Shown here piece after piece: positions 28,092-37,318 of a stretch of 64,000 bases of DNA (within the stretch, counting starts at the first letter, position 1; each line of letters begins with the position of its first letter). Below the pieces are notes generated by a model. It was given only the letters and a program-made list of their open reading frames with translations, did no database searches and was not told the origin of the DNA. The stretch comes from an uncultured Winogradskyella sp. (GTDB lineage Bacteria; Bacteroidota; Bacteroidia; Flavobacteriales; Flavobacteriaceae). Location of the stretch: the NCBI RefSeq assembly GCF_947496485.1, contig NZ_CANMCZ010000006.1, forward strand, positions 142,870 to 206,869. The letters are read 5' to 3'. The translations under genes were made by a program, and so were the position numbers.

Positions 28092-28687
28092 TATTCTAAT
28101 AATTCTACTTCAGCATTAGGGTTGAACAGATATAATTTACCTGTTTTAACCTCAACACATTCAAAGCGTTTTCTTCGTTTATTTCCCTTTTTAAAAACTC
28201 TATCATTATAAAGCTTAAAGGCTTGTCCCAAAGGTACTTCAAATACATATGTCTTATCATTACTTTCGTCGAATTGCTTTAAGGCTAAGGCGAGTTGCGT
28301 GTCTGTATCGCTGGATGCTTTTGGGTTCTTAAAATGTTTTGCCAATAAAGGTAATAATGAGATTGGAAATATTTCTGGTCTAAGATAAGGTAACATTAAA
28401 TGCTGAAAAGTTTGTTTCCATTCTTTACCGTGAGGTTTTATAAAACGACCATATGTACTGTAAGCTTCAAAATGTGCAATTTCGTGTATTAAGGTAATTA
28501 AAAAACGATACGGATTTAAATTAGAGTTTATTGTAATCTGATGCTTACCATTAGGTAACTGTCTATAATCTCCATGTTTGGTTTTACGCTCGTTTTTAAC
28601 TTTAACGACCAAATTATCATTTACCAATAACGCTTTTATCATTGGTTGTGCTTGTTCTGGGATAAAATCTATATGTGTTGTTTGCAT
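28091..28687 (-). CDS. SprT-like zinc metallopeptidase-fold protein
   Basis: 198 residues. Zinc site HEIAH (His68, Glu69, His72) in LITLIHEIAHFEAY and probable third ligand His86 in KPHGKEWKQTF. This is the SprT-like family, related to the Spartan DNA-protein crosslink proteases; bacterial members are uncharacterised. Compared with E. coli SprT the C-terminal zinc ribbon is replaced by a short basic and beta region. The ATG at MQTTHIDFIPEQ is chosen over an ATG 51 bp upstream because the extra residues (MFLFFLTKFSKSCIF) are unlike the family. First gene of an operon with manC. Confidence 0.85.
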   Translation of the reverse strand: MQTTHIDFIPEQAQPMIKALLVNDNLVVKVKNERKTKHGDYRQLPNGKHQITINSNLNPYRFLITLIHEIAHFEAYSTYGRFIKPHGKEWKQTFQHLMLPYLRPEIFPISLLPLLAKHFKNPKASSDTDTQLALALKQFDESNDKTYVFEVPLGQAFKLYNDRVFKKGNKRRKRFECVEVKTGKLYLFNPNAEVELLE

Positions 28688-28775
28688 TGCTGTAAAAATA
28701 CAGCTTTTAGAAAATTTGGTAAGAAAAAATAGAAACACTTTTAGATTTTACTAAAAGTGTTTCTCAGCCATATTA

Positions 28776-30362
28776 TTAATACTTCTCCGCAAGTAAAGAT
28801 GATGTTTCTAACATATTGATAAAATCTTGCCTATAGCCATTTATATCATCTCCTTTGGCTTTAGATGCCAATTCCTCAACCATAGCATATGTGATATTCC
28901 CTTTGTAATTAGAATCTCTTAATAAGAGACCAAAGCCAGCAACTGCAGACGAAAATCTAAAGTTATTTGAAGTTAATTCTAACTTCACTCCTTCATCTAC
29001 AATGGTATTAGTAATTAAAATACTTTCGTCTTGCTTTGGTTTTTTATATCGAAATTTTATGGTCAGTAATTCATCAGTTTTAGATGCTCTTGTACTTTCT
29101 GTTTTTTGATATTTTAAAGGATCATGTTTTGATATATTCTCAGTTGAATTTGAAAGAACCACCTCATAAAGCGCAGTAACCGTATGACCTGCGCCTAATT
29201 CACCGGCATCTTTTTTATCGTCATTAAAATCTTCATCATTCATAAGTCTATTTTCATAACCTATTAATCTGTAGGCTTTAACTTGTTTTGGATTAAACTC
29301 AATCTGAATTTTTACATCCTTAGCAATCGTGAACATATTGGTGCGCATATCAGTTGAAAAAACCTTTTTTGCTTCTTTAATATTATCAATGTAGAAGTAA
29401 TTTCCATTTCCTGCATTGCTTATTTGTTCCATTCTACCATCTTTATAATTTCCCATTCCAAATCCGCAAATAGTAAGGTAAATATCTTCTTTTCGCTTTT
29501 CTTCAATCAACCTCACCAATTCAGAACTTGATGACATACCTACATTAAAATCACCATCTGTTGCTAATATCACTCTATTATTTCCATTTGCAATTAAATT
29601 CTCTTTCGCAATATTATATGCTAATTGTATACCTTGACCTCCTGCTGTAGAACCACCAGATTCAATTCTATCTAAAGCTCTAATAATTTTTTCTTTTTTT
29701 GACGCTTTTGTAGAAGGTAAAACTAATCCTGCAGAACCAGCATAAGCTACTATAGCAACTTTGTCATTTTCATTTAATTCGCTCAACAATAATTTTAGTC
29801 CTTTTTTAAGCAACGGTAATTTATCATTAGATGACATAGAGCCTGAGGCATCAATTAAAAACACAAAATTGCTAGGTTTTAAATCATTATAATCCAATGA
29901 TTTTCCTTGAATTCCGATATGAACAAGTTTATGCTCAGTATTCCACGGACAATCTGCAACTTCATTAGAAAATGAAAAAGGATGTTTATCTGTGGGTTGA
30001 GGGTAATCATAGTTAAAATAATTAATCATTTCTTCTATTCGCACAGCATCCTTTGGTGGTAATTGATTGTTATTTAAAAAACGTCTAACGTTACTATATG
30101 ATGCATTATCTACATCTATAGAAAATGTTGATAAAGGATTTTGTTTCGCCTCTTTAAATGCGTTTTCATAAATTCTATCATATTCTTCTGTATTATGATC
30201 AATTACTACCTCTTCGTCTGCAGCTACATTATACAATTCAACTTCTTCTACTGAATAAATAGTGTTTTTAGATTCATTAGGATTATGACAGGCGCTAACT
30301 AACAAAACAACTGCCAATCCGATTGAAAATTTAATTACTGATTTAAATGGTTTTACTTTCAT
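28776..30362 (-). CDS. VWA-domain lipoprotein (YfbK-like, with DUF3520 C-terminus)
   Basis: 528 residues. Lipobox VSAC (Cys25). Order of domains: a VWFA-associated N-terminal segment (about 75-160; FSIDVDNASYSNVRRFLNNNQLPP), a von Willebrand A domain (about 165-345) with intact metal-ion-dependent adhesion site DASGSMSS and a later TDGDFN, and a C-terminal DUF3520 region (about 350-525) ending FASAVAGFGLLLRDS-like sequence. Similar proteins occur across Bacteroidota and proteobacteria; role unproven, possibly a surface binding or assembly factor. Divergent from two small unknown genes across a palindromic site. Confidence 0.9.
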   Translation of the reverse strand: MKVKPFKSVIKFSIGLAVVLLVSACHNPNESKNTIYSVEEVELYNVAADEEVVIDHNTEEYDRIYENAFKEAKQNPLSTFSIDVDNASYSNVRRFLNNNQLPPKDAVRIEEMINYFNYDYPQPTDKHPFSFSNEVADCPWNTEHKLVHIGIQGKSLDYNDLKPSNFVFLIDASGSMSSNDKLPLLKKGLKLLLSELNENDKVAIVAYAGSAGLVLPSTKASKKEKIIRALDRIESGGSTAGGQGIQLAYNIAKENLIANGNNRVILATDGDFNVGMSSSSELVRLIEEKRKEDIYLTICGFGMGNYKDGRMEQISNAGNGNYFYIDNIKEAKKVFSTDMRTNMFTIAKDVKIQIEFNPKQVKAYRLIGYENRLMNDEDFNDDKKDAGELGAGHTVTALYEVVLSNSTENISKHDPLKYQKTESTRASKTDELLTIKFRYKKPKQDESILITNTIVDEGVKLELTSNNFRFSSAVAGFGLLLRDSNYKGNITYAMVEELASKAKGDDINGYRQDFINMLETSSLLAEKY

Positions 30363-30390
30363 AATTTTATATTTTTAAACGTTATACAAG

Positions 30391-30398
30391 CAAACCTA
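30391..30398 (-). promoter_or_regulatory. -7 box of the VWA lipoprotein promoter
   Basis: Minus-strand TAGGTTTG, a perfect TAnnTTTG match ending 28 bp before the ATG. Confidence 0.4.
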
Positions 30399-30430
30399 GA
30401 GCACTATTGATTTTATCCTTTGGAAAACAC

Positions 30431-30460
30431 TTGTAAATCATTTGTAAATAGTTTACAAAT
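30431..30460. promoter_or_regulatory. Operator-like palindrome with a third half-site
   Basis: Perfect inverted repeat ATTTGTAAA-TAG-TTTACAAAT (30440-30460) preceded by a direct copy of the half-site, TTGTAAAT (30431-30438). It lies between the divergent VWA and 30496 genes, upstream of both, where a dimeric regulator would act. Confidence 0.5.
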
Positions 30461-30495
30461 ATTACACAATTGACTTTCAGCACCTTATATTAAAT

Positions 30496-31395
30496 TTGAA
30501 TTTAGAAGAAAAGCATATATTCTCACAGCTAAAACTAGCCATAACGCAAAAGTTCTTGGAAGGTAACAGTGCATCTCATACTATTGAAGATTGGAAAGGT
30601 GATGATATTATAGCATTTCAAGAAGATTTATTTGATAAAGTAAAAGCACGTGTAAGCGAAAAATGGTTCTATACCTATTTTAAGAATGAAGCAAAAAAAT
30701 TACCTCGAATTGATATGCTTAATCTATTAAGTAATTACGTAGGTTACCAAAACTGGAATGCTTTTGAGGCTGAAAATAAAGTTAAAACTAAAATCTCAAA
30801 ACCTAAAAAAGCTTATAAAACATACTTATGGCTTATAATATTATTACCATGTATTTTATTAGCGTTTTCTATTATTAATAAAAAAAATGAGTATCAATTT
30901 TGTTTTTATGATTCTATAAAGAATGAACCAATAAACAACGTTATTTTAAATATTAAAATTTTGAAAAATGGTGAATCACCAATTCATAGAACCTCTGATT
31001 CTTTAGGTTGTTTTAACTATTCGGCAGCAGATAAAGAAATTAAATTTATTGTTGAATCACCTTATTATAAAACGGATACAATTGTTAGACAATTTAACTC
31101 TAATAAAAATACAGTCGTAAAGCTTGTAGCTGATGATTATGCCTTAATGCTCAATTATTATACGAATAAGAATATTAATGAGTGGAAAAAACACAAGAAA
31201 AAACTAAGTGCTATTTTTCATGACAACGCAGAAATTTATCAATTTTTTAAAAATAGTAACGCTGTAGAACTATATACAAAACAAGAATTTATTCAGAAAT
31301 TGACTATTCCGACTAGAAGTTTAAAAGACATGCAAATCTTAGATAAAACTGTAGTTGACGGTAAAATTGTAAAATTAAAATTTGTAATTCATTAA
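30496..31395 (+). CDS. Single-pass membrane protein of unknown function (TTG start)
   Basis: 299 residues: a cytoplasmic N-terminal domain (1-105; HIFSQLKLAITQKFLEGNSA and IDMLNLLSNYVGYQNWNAFE), one transmembrane helix (about 108-127, YLWLIILLPCILLAFSII), then a periplasmic part with a beta-sandwich-like segment (about 130-215) and a C-terminal domain. No known family recognised. The start is TTG because no ATG lies near and the N-terminal helix begins at once. The next gene starts 2 bp after its stop. Divergent from the VWA lipoprotein gene, so they may belong to one process. Confidence 0.7.
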   Translation: MNLEEKHIFSQLKLAITQKFLEGNSASHTIEDWKGDDIIAFQEDLFDKVKARVSEKWFYTYFKNEAKKLPRIDMLNLLSNYVGYQNWNAFEAENKVKTKISKPKKAYKTYLWLIILLPCILLAFSIINKKNEYQFCFYDSIKNEPINNVILNIKILKNGESPIHRTSDSLGCFNYSAADKEIKFIVESPYYKTDTIVRQFNSNKNTVVKLVADDYALMLNYYTNKNINEWKKHKKKLSAIFHDNAEIYQFFKNSNAVELYTKQEFIQKLTIPTRSLKDMQILDKTVVDGKIVKLKFVIH

Positions 31396-31397
31396 CT

Positions 31398-31907
31398 ATG
31401 AATTTGAAGATAAAACATATTGTACTTATCCTAGTTAGTATTATACTTTCAGCTTGTGCCATGGAAAATAGAAGTGTAAAAAGTTCTGATGAAACTTACG
31501 AGATGGCTGCAGAAGAATTGGATATAGAAGTCGTAAGTAATTATGAAGTTATACCCACTTTCAACGCTCCATTGATTAATCAAAAATTGCAAGATTTTTA
31601 TGATTTAATTGCTTTACAAAACCAACATCCTGAGTTTACAGAAGAAGTGACAGAGCAACTAAAGAACTATACAAATGATTCCCTTTCTAATTTTAAAACT
31701 AAAAATGTAGCAATCATTGAAAATGTTAAGCAAATAGGTAAGATAATCCACCTTAATGATAGTACAAAGAAAATAAAACTTACTTATAATAAAGTCGTAG
31801 ACAATACAAAAATCGCTGATACCATTTTTGCTATTATCAATAATAAAATTATAAAAATTGATGGAGAACCGATAGTCTCTAAAAAGGTTCGTTTTTCTAA
31901 GAATTAA
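31398..31907 (+). CDS. Small lipoprotein of unknown function
   Basis: 169 residues with a lipoprotein signal (MNLKIKHIVLILVSIILSAC, lipobox LSAC). The N-terminal mature stretch is acidic; the rest (about 50-169) is helical then basic with no recognised fold. It is coupled (2 bp gap) to the membrane protein encoded upstream and converges on the haloperoxidase-like gene. Confidence 0.7.
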   Translation: MNLKIKHIVLILVSIILSACAMENRSVKSSDETYEMAAEELDIEVVSNYEVIPTFNAPLINQKLQDFYDLIALQNQHPEFTEEVTEQLKNYTNDSLSNFKTKNVAIIENVKQIGKIIHLNDSTKKIKLTYNKVVDNTKIADTIFAIINNKIIKIDGEPIVSKKVRFSKN

Positions 31908-31919
31908 CCTTAATATTCT

Positions 31920-34900
31920 TTAATTGTTAACCACAATCATTTCAGAATTATCATTTATTTTCAACATATATAATCCTGCAGAAGTTGAGTTGAGTTGAAT
32001 TGAGGTTGTATTATTTAATTCGTTAAATTTTCTATTTATTTCAATTTTACGCCCTCTAATATCAAACACTTCAATAGCATCTGAAACGTCAGTATTAGTT
32101 ATGAAAAGTTCTCTATTTATTGTTGGATTTGGGTAAACCTTTTGAATTTGATTATCTATTTCTTGCTCCCCAAGTAAGCCTTCAAAATAAGGTACAGCAA
32201 AACTGAACGTACTTTCTGCAATTGCCTGACCAATAAAGCGGCCAGGGATATCATCAGCGGGAGGATGAATTCCACCCCAAATTCTACTCAAACTTGTTTG
32301 GTCTGATGCGTCTCTATAAGTTGCCCATTGCAGTATTACATCTTCAGAAGGTCCTTCTTCAAATACTAAAAACTCATTCTTCTTAGCCACAAACTCTCCT
32401 AATCCACCTGGAAAAAACGGACTACCAGTCATCATGGTCATTAATTCTGCAGCTGCTCGTGAGAATGTAGAATGTCCTGATACATAGCCTGCAAAAGGAG
32501 GAGTCACAAATGTTGGTCTCTGGTAAGGATACCAATTTTCTGCCAAAATCCAGCCTACGCCTGCAACATCAGTTTCTGTATCACTTATAAAATCATGTCC
32601 TTTCCAAGTGTACAGTTTTATCTTTCCTACATGTTGATTTGCGAAACCAGATAAAGGATCATCAATTTCAACAACTTCGATATAATTTTCGATTAGTGGA
32701 ATACCAGAGGTATTATAATTATCTAAAGACATATCTGTACTTTGTCCACGTTCTGCCATTGAGCGAATTGCAGAAATTGGTCTTATATAATCGTACCAAC
32801 CTTTTATACTCCATGCAGAGATTGCAGAATCATGCATGCCTCCACCTAGAATAAAATAGGCTTTTACGTCCCATTCTAATGTATTCAGAATTTCTCCTTC
32901 ACCTTGAAAACGTTTTTCAAATTGAGGGTGATCATTCACATAATTCAAAAGAGTAAACCAATGACCTGGCGGAGTTTCAGAATCTGGACCATCTGCCCAA
33001 AACTCAGCAAGTACACGACCATAATCTGCTCTTAATACCATGTTAGTCTCATATGGATTTCCAGTAACAGGGTTTAAAGTATGTCCATTACTAATAGATC
33101 CTCCTTCCATAAAATTATAGAAATAAGGATACTCAGCATAGTTAGTTGGGAACGCACTTATATCTACATTACCAATAGTGTTTGGAGATATATCTATTTG
33201 AACTCCATCACTTGGATCTAAATGCGACTGCCAAACAGAAACCATCGAAAATCCCCATTTATAAGCATCGCTTTCCGCATTATTATCGGTAAGATTTATA
33301 TATGGTGGAGCTAAAGGATCATGATATACATGATAATTATTACCATCTCTTTGGTAAGTCACTTTTTCTTCATCAGTTAATGCAAATGCAAGAACATTTC
33401 CCCATTCAGGACTTAAAAAAGGTGGAGTATCTTCACCCACTATATTTCCGCCTTGGTCGATAAAAATGTTCAATGCTAAAGGCACCCAACGATTCGGATC
33501 ATTAATTGGTGGATTAATATTAGTACTTGTATCTAATGCATAAGATTCGTTAACTGGCTCATAATAAGCATTATCGTAACCTGTTTGTTCCCTAGAACCA
33601 TCTTGCAATCCGTAATTAATAATCGTTTGTGCCACGTAATTTCCTAAAGCAGCAGCATTACCAAACTCATATAATAAAGACGAATTGGAGGTGTCATATC
33701 CAAGCTTGTCCATTATTAAATCAAACAAATCTTGAGATGTATCAGCATTTGGTGAATTCTGAAAACGATGCGAAAGCAATCGATACATCGCATAACTTAT
33801 GGAACGTTTTAGTGATTCTTCATTAGTCTCAATGGGTATAAAGTCTTCCAAATCACTGGTAAAACCATTTACAGAATTCCCGATAAGGTACGGATTGGCT
33901 ACCTCATCATGAATTGCCCAAATATCGTACATGGCAACACTAGTATGAAATAGATTTCTGGCATGTATAGTTGGTCTAGCAAAATCAGCTCTAATGGCTT
34001 CTAGTAAAACCTCATTCCACAATCTAGCAATTGATACATCTTCAGGCAGATTATCTGTTCCCAATTCTATATCTAGTGATGCAAGTAAGCTAGAACATTC
34101 ACTATTAGATTCTGTAACCGAAATCTGACCAATAGATTCTAATTGCCATTTCACTGAGATAGTACTTGTACTTTGGCCACTTAAAATTTCACCACCAGAA
34201 ACCTGCCATGTAGCAGTAGATCCGTTGGCAATATTATAACTGTAAGTTTCTGTTCTTAAGAATGACGAAGACGTATTACCTACTATTACCTGAGACTCTA
34301 AATATGTACAAGACCCATCCTCTAATGTGGCATCAGGATTGTAAGTACATGACAATGGATCTAAACATCCATATATTTTCTGACTTGGAATTATATCTAG
34401 TACCTCGATACCAGAACCTTCAGTTGCTTTTATATTAATATCTGAATCTAAATTATTAAACGTTTCTACAAGACCAGATGGCCACTTAATTTCTAATGCC
34501 AAAACTTCTGTAGCATCATTTAATCCAAAATGGACGGCTTGCAAGCTCTGTGATAAGAAGCCTACACCGGAATAATAACGTTTAAAAGTTCCATTAGCAG
34601 TTGTGATTGTAATTATAGTACCAATACCATCACGATTAGAGGTTGTTCCTTCTAAGTGAATTTTAAACCAATGTAACGAGGGGTTTATATCATCAAAATT
34701 TAAAATCTCATTTTCATATAAAAATGATGTACCGTCACTATTTGTTACATATAAATCTATATCACCATCATTATCATAATCCCAATCTATAGCTTCTACA
34801 CTAACAGTTTCTTCATTTAGACCTAATTCGGAGGAAGCATCTTCAAAGGCATCTTGTCCTTGTACTGTGAGGTTTCTAAAGTAGAAATTAGGCTCTGTAC

Positions 34901-35963
34901 TTCTATTTTCAAAAACATAACCATTGGCAACAAACAAATCTTCATCTCCATCTAAATCAAAATCTGAAAATTTTGTTCCCCAAGCCCAACCTGTATTACC
35001 AATATTAAAATTGTCGGCTAGCTCTGTAAAAGTATTATCACCATTATTTTGAAGGAAGAAATTATTATCTATTGCTGTTACAAAAAAGTCGAAATTACCA
35101 TCATTATTATAATCGCCAATAGTAATTCCCATATCATCACCCATAGTATCCAAACCATAAGCTGTAGCGTTATCAATAAAAGTATTTAAACTATTATTCA
35201 TATAAAGATTATTGGGCTCGTCAAAATCATTAGAGACCAACAAGTCTAAAAAACCATCTTCATTAAAATCAAAAGGAAATGCGGTATAACTTGCAAAATC
35301 TTCACTCTCAATAATACCTGTTGCCACTGAAACATCGGTAAATGTGCTATTACCATTGTTTCTATAGAGTTGATTACTTTCACATGCTTCCCAATCACTA
35401 ATATATATATCTAGCAAACCGTCATTGTTATAATCAAACCATGTAGCGCCTGTATTCTGACATTCGTTGATAGTTTCAAAACCAGCAATTTCAGTAATAT
35501 TTGCAAATGTGCCATTTCCTAGATTTCGCCATAATTGCACTTTTAGCGAATAGGTTAAAAATAAATCCGGAAAACCATCATTGTTATAATCTCCCCAAGA
35601 TGCTCCACTTTTATTTCCGTCTAAACCAAAATAATCGTCTCCACCTTCTTCTTGGGTTAATAAATCAAAAAAACCAGCACTTTCCGTCACATCTGTGAAT
35701 GTACCATTATTGTTATTTCTGAATAATCTACTTAATGTTTTAGGGCTATCAGTGTTGTCTTTAGCTTTAGCAACAACAAAAATATCGAGATCATTGTCAC
35801 CATCATAATCTGCAACAGCAACACCATTATTTTCCTCAAGAATATTTAATCCAGCTTCAATTTCTGCATGCTGAAATGTTTGGGCACTAACTTCCGTGGC
35901 AAAGAAAATTATAAAGAAGAAAATGAAACAAGAGACTCTATTGACAACTAAGTTTTTTAGCAT
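31920..35963 (-). CDS. FG-GAP/ASPIC-UnbV/vanadium haloperoxidase-like fusion, T9SS-secreted
   Basis: 1347 residues. Signal peptide (to EVSA about 27); seven or so FG-GAP/VCBS repeats (about 35-430) with Ca-binding loops such as DYDGDNDLDIF and DYNNDGFPDLF; an ASPIC/UnbV domain (about 440-520, LEIKWPSGLVETF); a short Cys motif CLDPLSCTYNPDATLEDGSC; then a vanadium-haloperoxidase/PAP2-type domain (about 645-1270). That domain has all three PAP2 motifs: K1054 in KGWYDYIRP, His1164 in YVSGHSTFS, and SRIWGGIHPPADD (His1233). A type A sorting domain ends the protein. Whether it oxidises halides or acts as a phosphatase cannot be told from sequence. Confidence 0.88.
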   Translation of the reverse strand: MLKNLVVNRVSCFIFFFIIFFATEVSAQTFQHAEIEAGLNILEENNGVAVADYDGDNDLDIFVVAKAKDNTDSPKTLSRLFRNNNNGTFTDVTESAGFFDLLTQEEGGDDYFGLDGNKSGASWGDYNNDGFPDLFLTYSLKVQLWRNLGNGTFANITEIAGFETINECQNTGATWFDYNNDGLLDIYISDWEACESNQLYRNNGNSTFTDVSVATGIIESEDFASYTAFPFDFNEDGFLDLLVSNDFDEPNNLYMNNSLNTFIDNATAYGLDTMGDDMGITIGDYNNDGNFDFFVTAIDNNFFLQNNGDNTFTELADNFNIGNTGWAWGTKFSDFDLDGDEDLFVANGYVFENRSTEPNFYFRNLTVQGQDAFEDASSELGLNEETVSVEAIDWDYDNDGDIDLYVTNSDGTSFLYENEILNFDDINPSLHWFKIHLEGTTSNRDGIGTIITITTANGTFKRYYSGVGFLSQSLQAVHFGLNDATEVLALEIKWPSGLVETFNNLDSDINIKATEGSGIEVLDIIPSQKIYGCLDPLSCTYNPDATLEDGSCTYLESQVIVGNTSSSFLRTETYSYNIANGSTATWQVSGGEILSGQSTSTISVKWQLESIGQISVTESNSECSSLLASLDIELGTDNLPEDVSIARLWNEVLLEAIRADFARPTIHARNLFHTSVAMYDIWAIHDEVANPYLIGNSVNGFTSDLEDFIPIETNEESLKRSISYAMYRLLSHRFQNSPNADTSQDLFDLIMDKLGYDTSNSSLLYEFGNAAALGNYVAQTIINYGLQDGSREQTGYDNAYYEPVNESYALDTSTNINPPINDPNRWVPLALNIFIDQGGNIVGEDTPPFLSPEWGNVLAFALTDEEKVTYQRDGNNYHVYHDPLAPPYINLTDNNAESDAYKWGFSMVSVWQSHLDPSDGVQIDISPNTIGNVDISAFPTNYAEYPYFYNFMEGGSISNGHTLNPVTGNPYETNMVLRADYGRVLAEFWADGPDSETPPGHWFTLLNYVNDHPQFEKRFQGEGEILNTLEWDVKAYFILGGGMHDSAISAWSIKGWYDYIRPISAIRSMAERGQSTDMSLDNYNTSGIPLIENYIEVVEIDDPLSGFANQHVGKIKLYTWKGHDFISDTETDVAGVGWILAENWYPYQRPTFVTPPFAGYVSGHSTFSRAAAELMTMMTGSPFFPGGLGEFVAKKNEFLVFEEGPSEDVILQWATYRDASDQTSLSRIWGGIHPPADDIPGRFIGQAIAESTFSFAVPYFEGLLGEQEIDNQIQKVYPNPTINRELFITNTDVSDAIEVFDIRGRKIEINRKFNELNNTTSIQLNSTSAGLYMLKINDNSEMIVVNN

Positions 35964-35987
35964 TCAATTTTTTTATAAATATAAAAA

Positions 35988-36635
35988 TTAGCGTTTACTT
36001 TCCATAAGTTTTGGCAACATTAACATCTCACTGAAGGTCTTAGTCGCTTTATGGCTTAATTCATTATTATAATCGTGTGCAGTAAAACCAAAAACATCGA
36101 AGTCACCACTAATTGCTGCATTTACACCAAAAAGACTATCTTCTATAACCACACACTCTGATGGTTTAAAACCCATGGTTTTTGCTGCCCATAAAAATAT
36201 TGCCGGATCTGGTTTCCATTTTTGAATAGTATAACAACTAAAAATGTTTTCTTCAAAATAAGGCAATAAACCAGTTCGCTCTAAATTGAGTTTTATTTTA
36301 TTTTCTGGTCCACTTGAAGCGACACAAAAAGGAATGTCTAAATTTTTGACTACTTCTAAAACACCGTCAACAGGCTTTATCTCGTTTTTAAACTTTTCGA
36401 AAGATCGTTTTCTGTATTCAGCCTCAAAAGTTGAAGGTATTGCAGTATTAATTAAATCTGCAATTTGGTCTATACAATTTTTTAGTGCATTTCCTTTAAA
36501 ATACTTGTATGCATAATCGAGATTAATATTGGCACCTAATTCATTTGCCATATCAACCATAACTTGATTCCCTAGAGGTTCACTGTCGACCAAAACCCCG
36601 TCACAATCAAAAATAATACACTTGTAATCAGACAT
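35988..36635 (-). CDS. HAD superfamily hydrolase, subfamily IA
   Basis: 215 residues. Motif I FDCDGVLVDSEPLG (nucleophile Asp), motif II VASSGPENKI, motif III Lys in KWKPDPAIF, motif IV VIEDSLFGVNAA. The alpha-helical cap after motif I and DGVLVDSEP make it close to beta-phosphoglucomutase/YieH-type phosphatases. Substrate is unknown. The start ATG overlaps the stop of the SDR gene by one base, and so it is the last gene of the M28/SDR/HAD operon. Confidence 0.9.
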   Translation of the reverse strand: MSDYKCIIFDCDGVLVDSEPLGNQVMVDMANELGANINLDYAYKYFKGNALKNCIDQIADLINTAIPSTFEAEYRKRSFEKFKNEIKPVDGVLEVVKNLDIPFCVASSGPENKIKLNLERTGLLPYFEENIFSCYTIQKWKPDPAIFLWAAKTMGFKPSECVVIEDSLFGVNAAISGDFDVFGFTAHDYNNELSHKATKTFSEMLMLPKLMESKR

Positions 36636-37318
36636 TAAGGTGTAGAATTAGAAACTTGTAGTACTTTACCGTTATAAAATTTATTTCCTGTTAAAGCAAA
36701 ATTATGAATATAAGCTGCCATTTCCTTTGCAGTAGTTGGCGCCTTATAACCTGGAAATGCTTCTTCTAACATTTCGGTTTGTACAGCTCCTAAAGCCAAG
36801 ACGTTAAATTGCGGACCTGTTTCTTTATACTCTTCTGCTAATAATTCTGTTAATGTGATTACAGCCCCTTTACTGGAGCTGTATGCTGCTAATCCTGGGA
36901 ATTTCATACTGCCTTGAATACCTCCCATAGAACTTATAGTCACAACATGCCCATCACTTTTTATAAATGGCAAAATCACTCTGGCTAATTCTGAAACACC
37001 GAAAACGTTGGTCTCATACACTTTTGTAAAATCCTCAAATGTAGTATCAGCAAAAGGTTTATTGATTATAGCACCAGCATTATTAATCAAAATATCGACT
37101 TGTTTCCATTCGTCTTTAATGAACTGCTCCACTTTTTGATAATCATCAATGTTACATAAATCGAATGCCAAGGATGTTATATTTTCAAAATGCAAATTAT
37201 TGACAGGCTGAGCATTTCTAGATAGTGCTAACACATTATGACCTTGATTGGCAAAAAGATGTACTAATTCAAATCCTATTCCTCTGCTTGTTCCTGTTAT
37301 TATAATATTTTTACTCAT
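36635..37318 (-). CDS. Short-chain dehydrogenase/reductase
   Basis: 227 residues. Nucleotide site TGTSRGIG (residues 8-15), NNAG at about 88-91, catalytic Ser in SSMGG and YSSSK (Tyr-x3-Lys). Classical SDR of small size. The C-terminal ALTGNKFYNGKVLQVS end fits. Substrate unknown. Start overlaps the stop of the upstream M28 peptidase by 8 bp, indicating co-translation. Confidence 0.93.
   Translation of the reverse strand: MSKNIIITGTSRGIGFELVHLFANQGHNVLALSRNAQPVNNLHFENITSLAFDLCNIDDYQKVEQFIKDEWKQVDILINNAGAIINKPFADTTFEDFTKVYETNVFGVSELARVILPFIKSDGHVVTISSMGGIQGSMKFPGLAAYSSSKGAVITLTELLAEEYKETGPQFNVLALGAVQTEMLEEAFPGYKAPTTAKEMAAYIHNFALTGNKFYNGKVLQVSNSTP

Noticed and set aside
31920..35963. DNA-level tandem repeats or a variable-number repeat
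   Set aside because: The periodicity comes from FG-GAP protein repeats with diverged codons.
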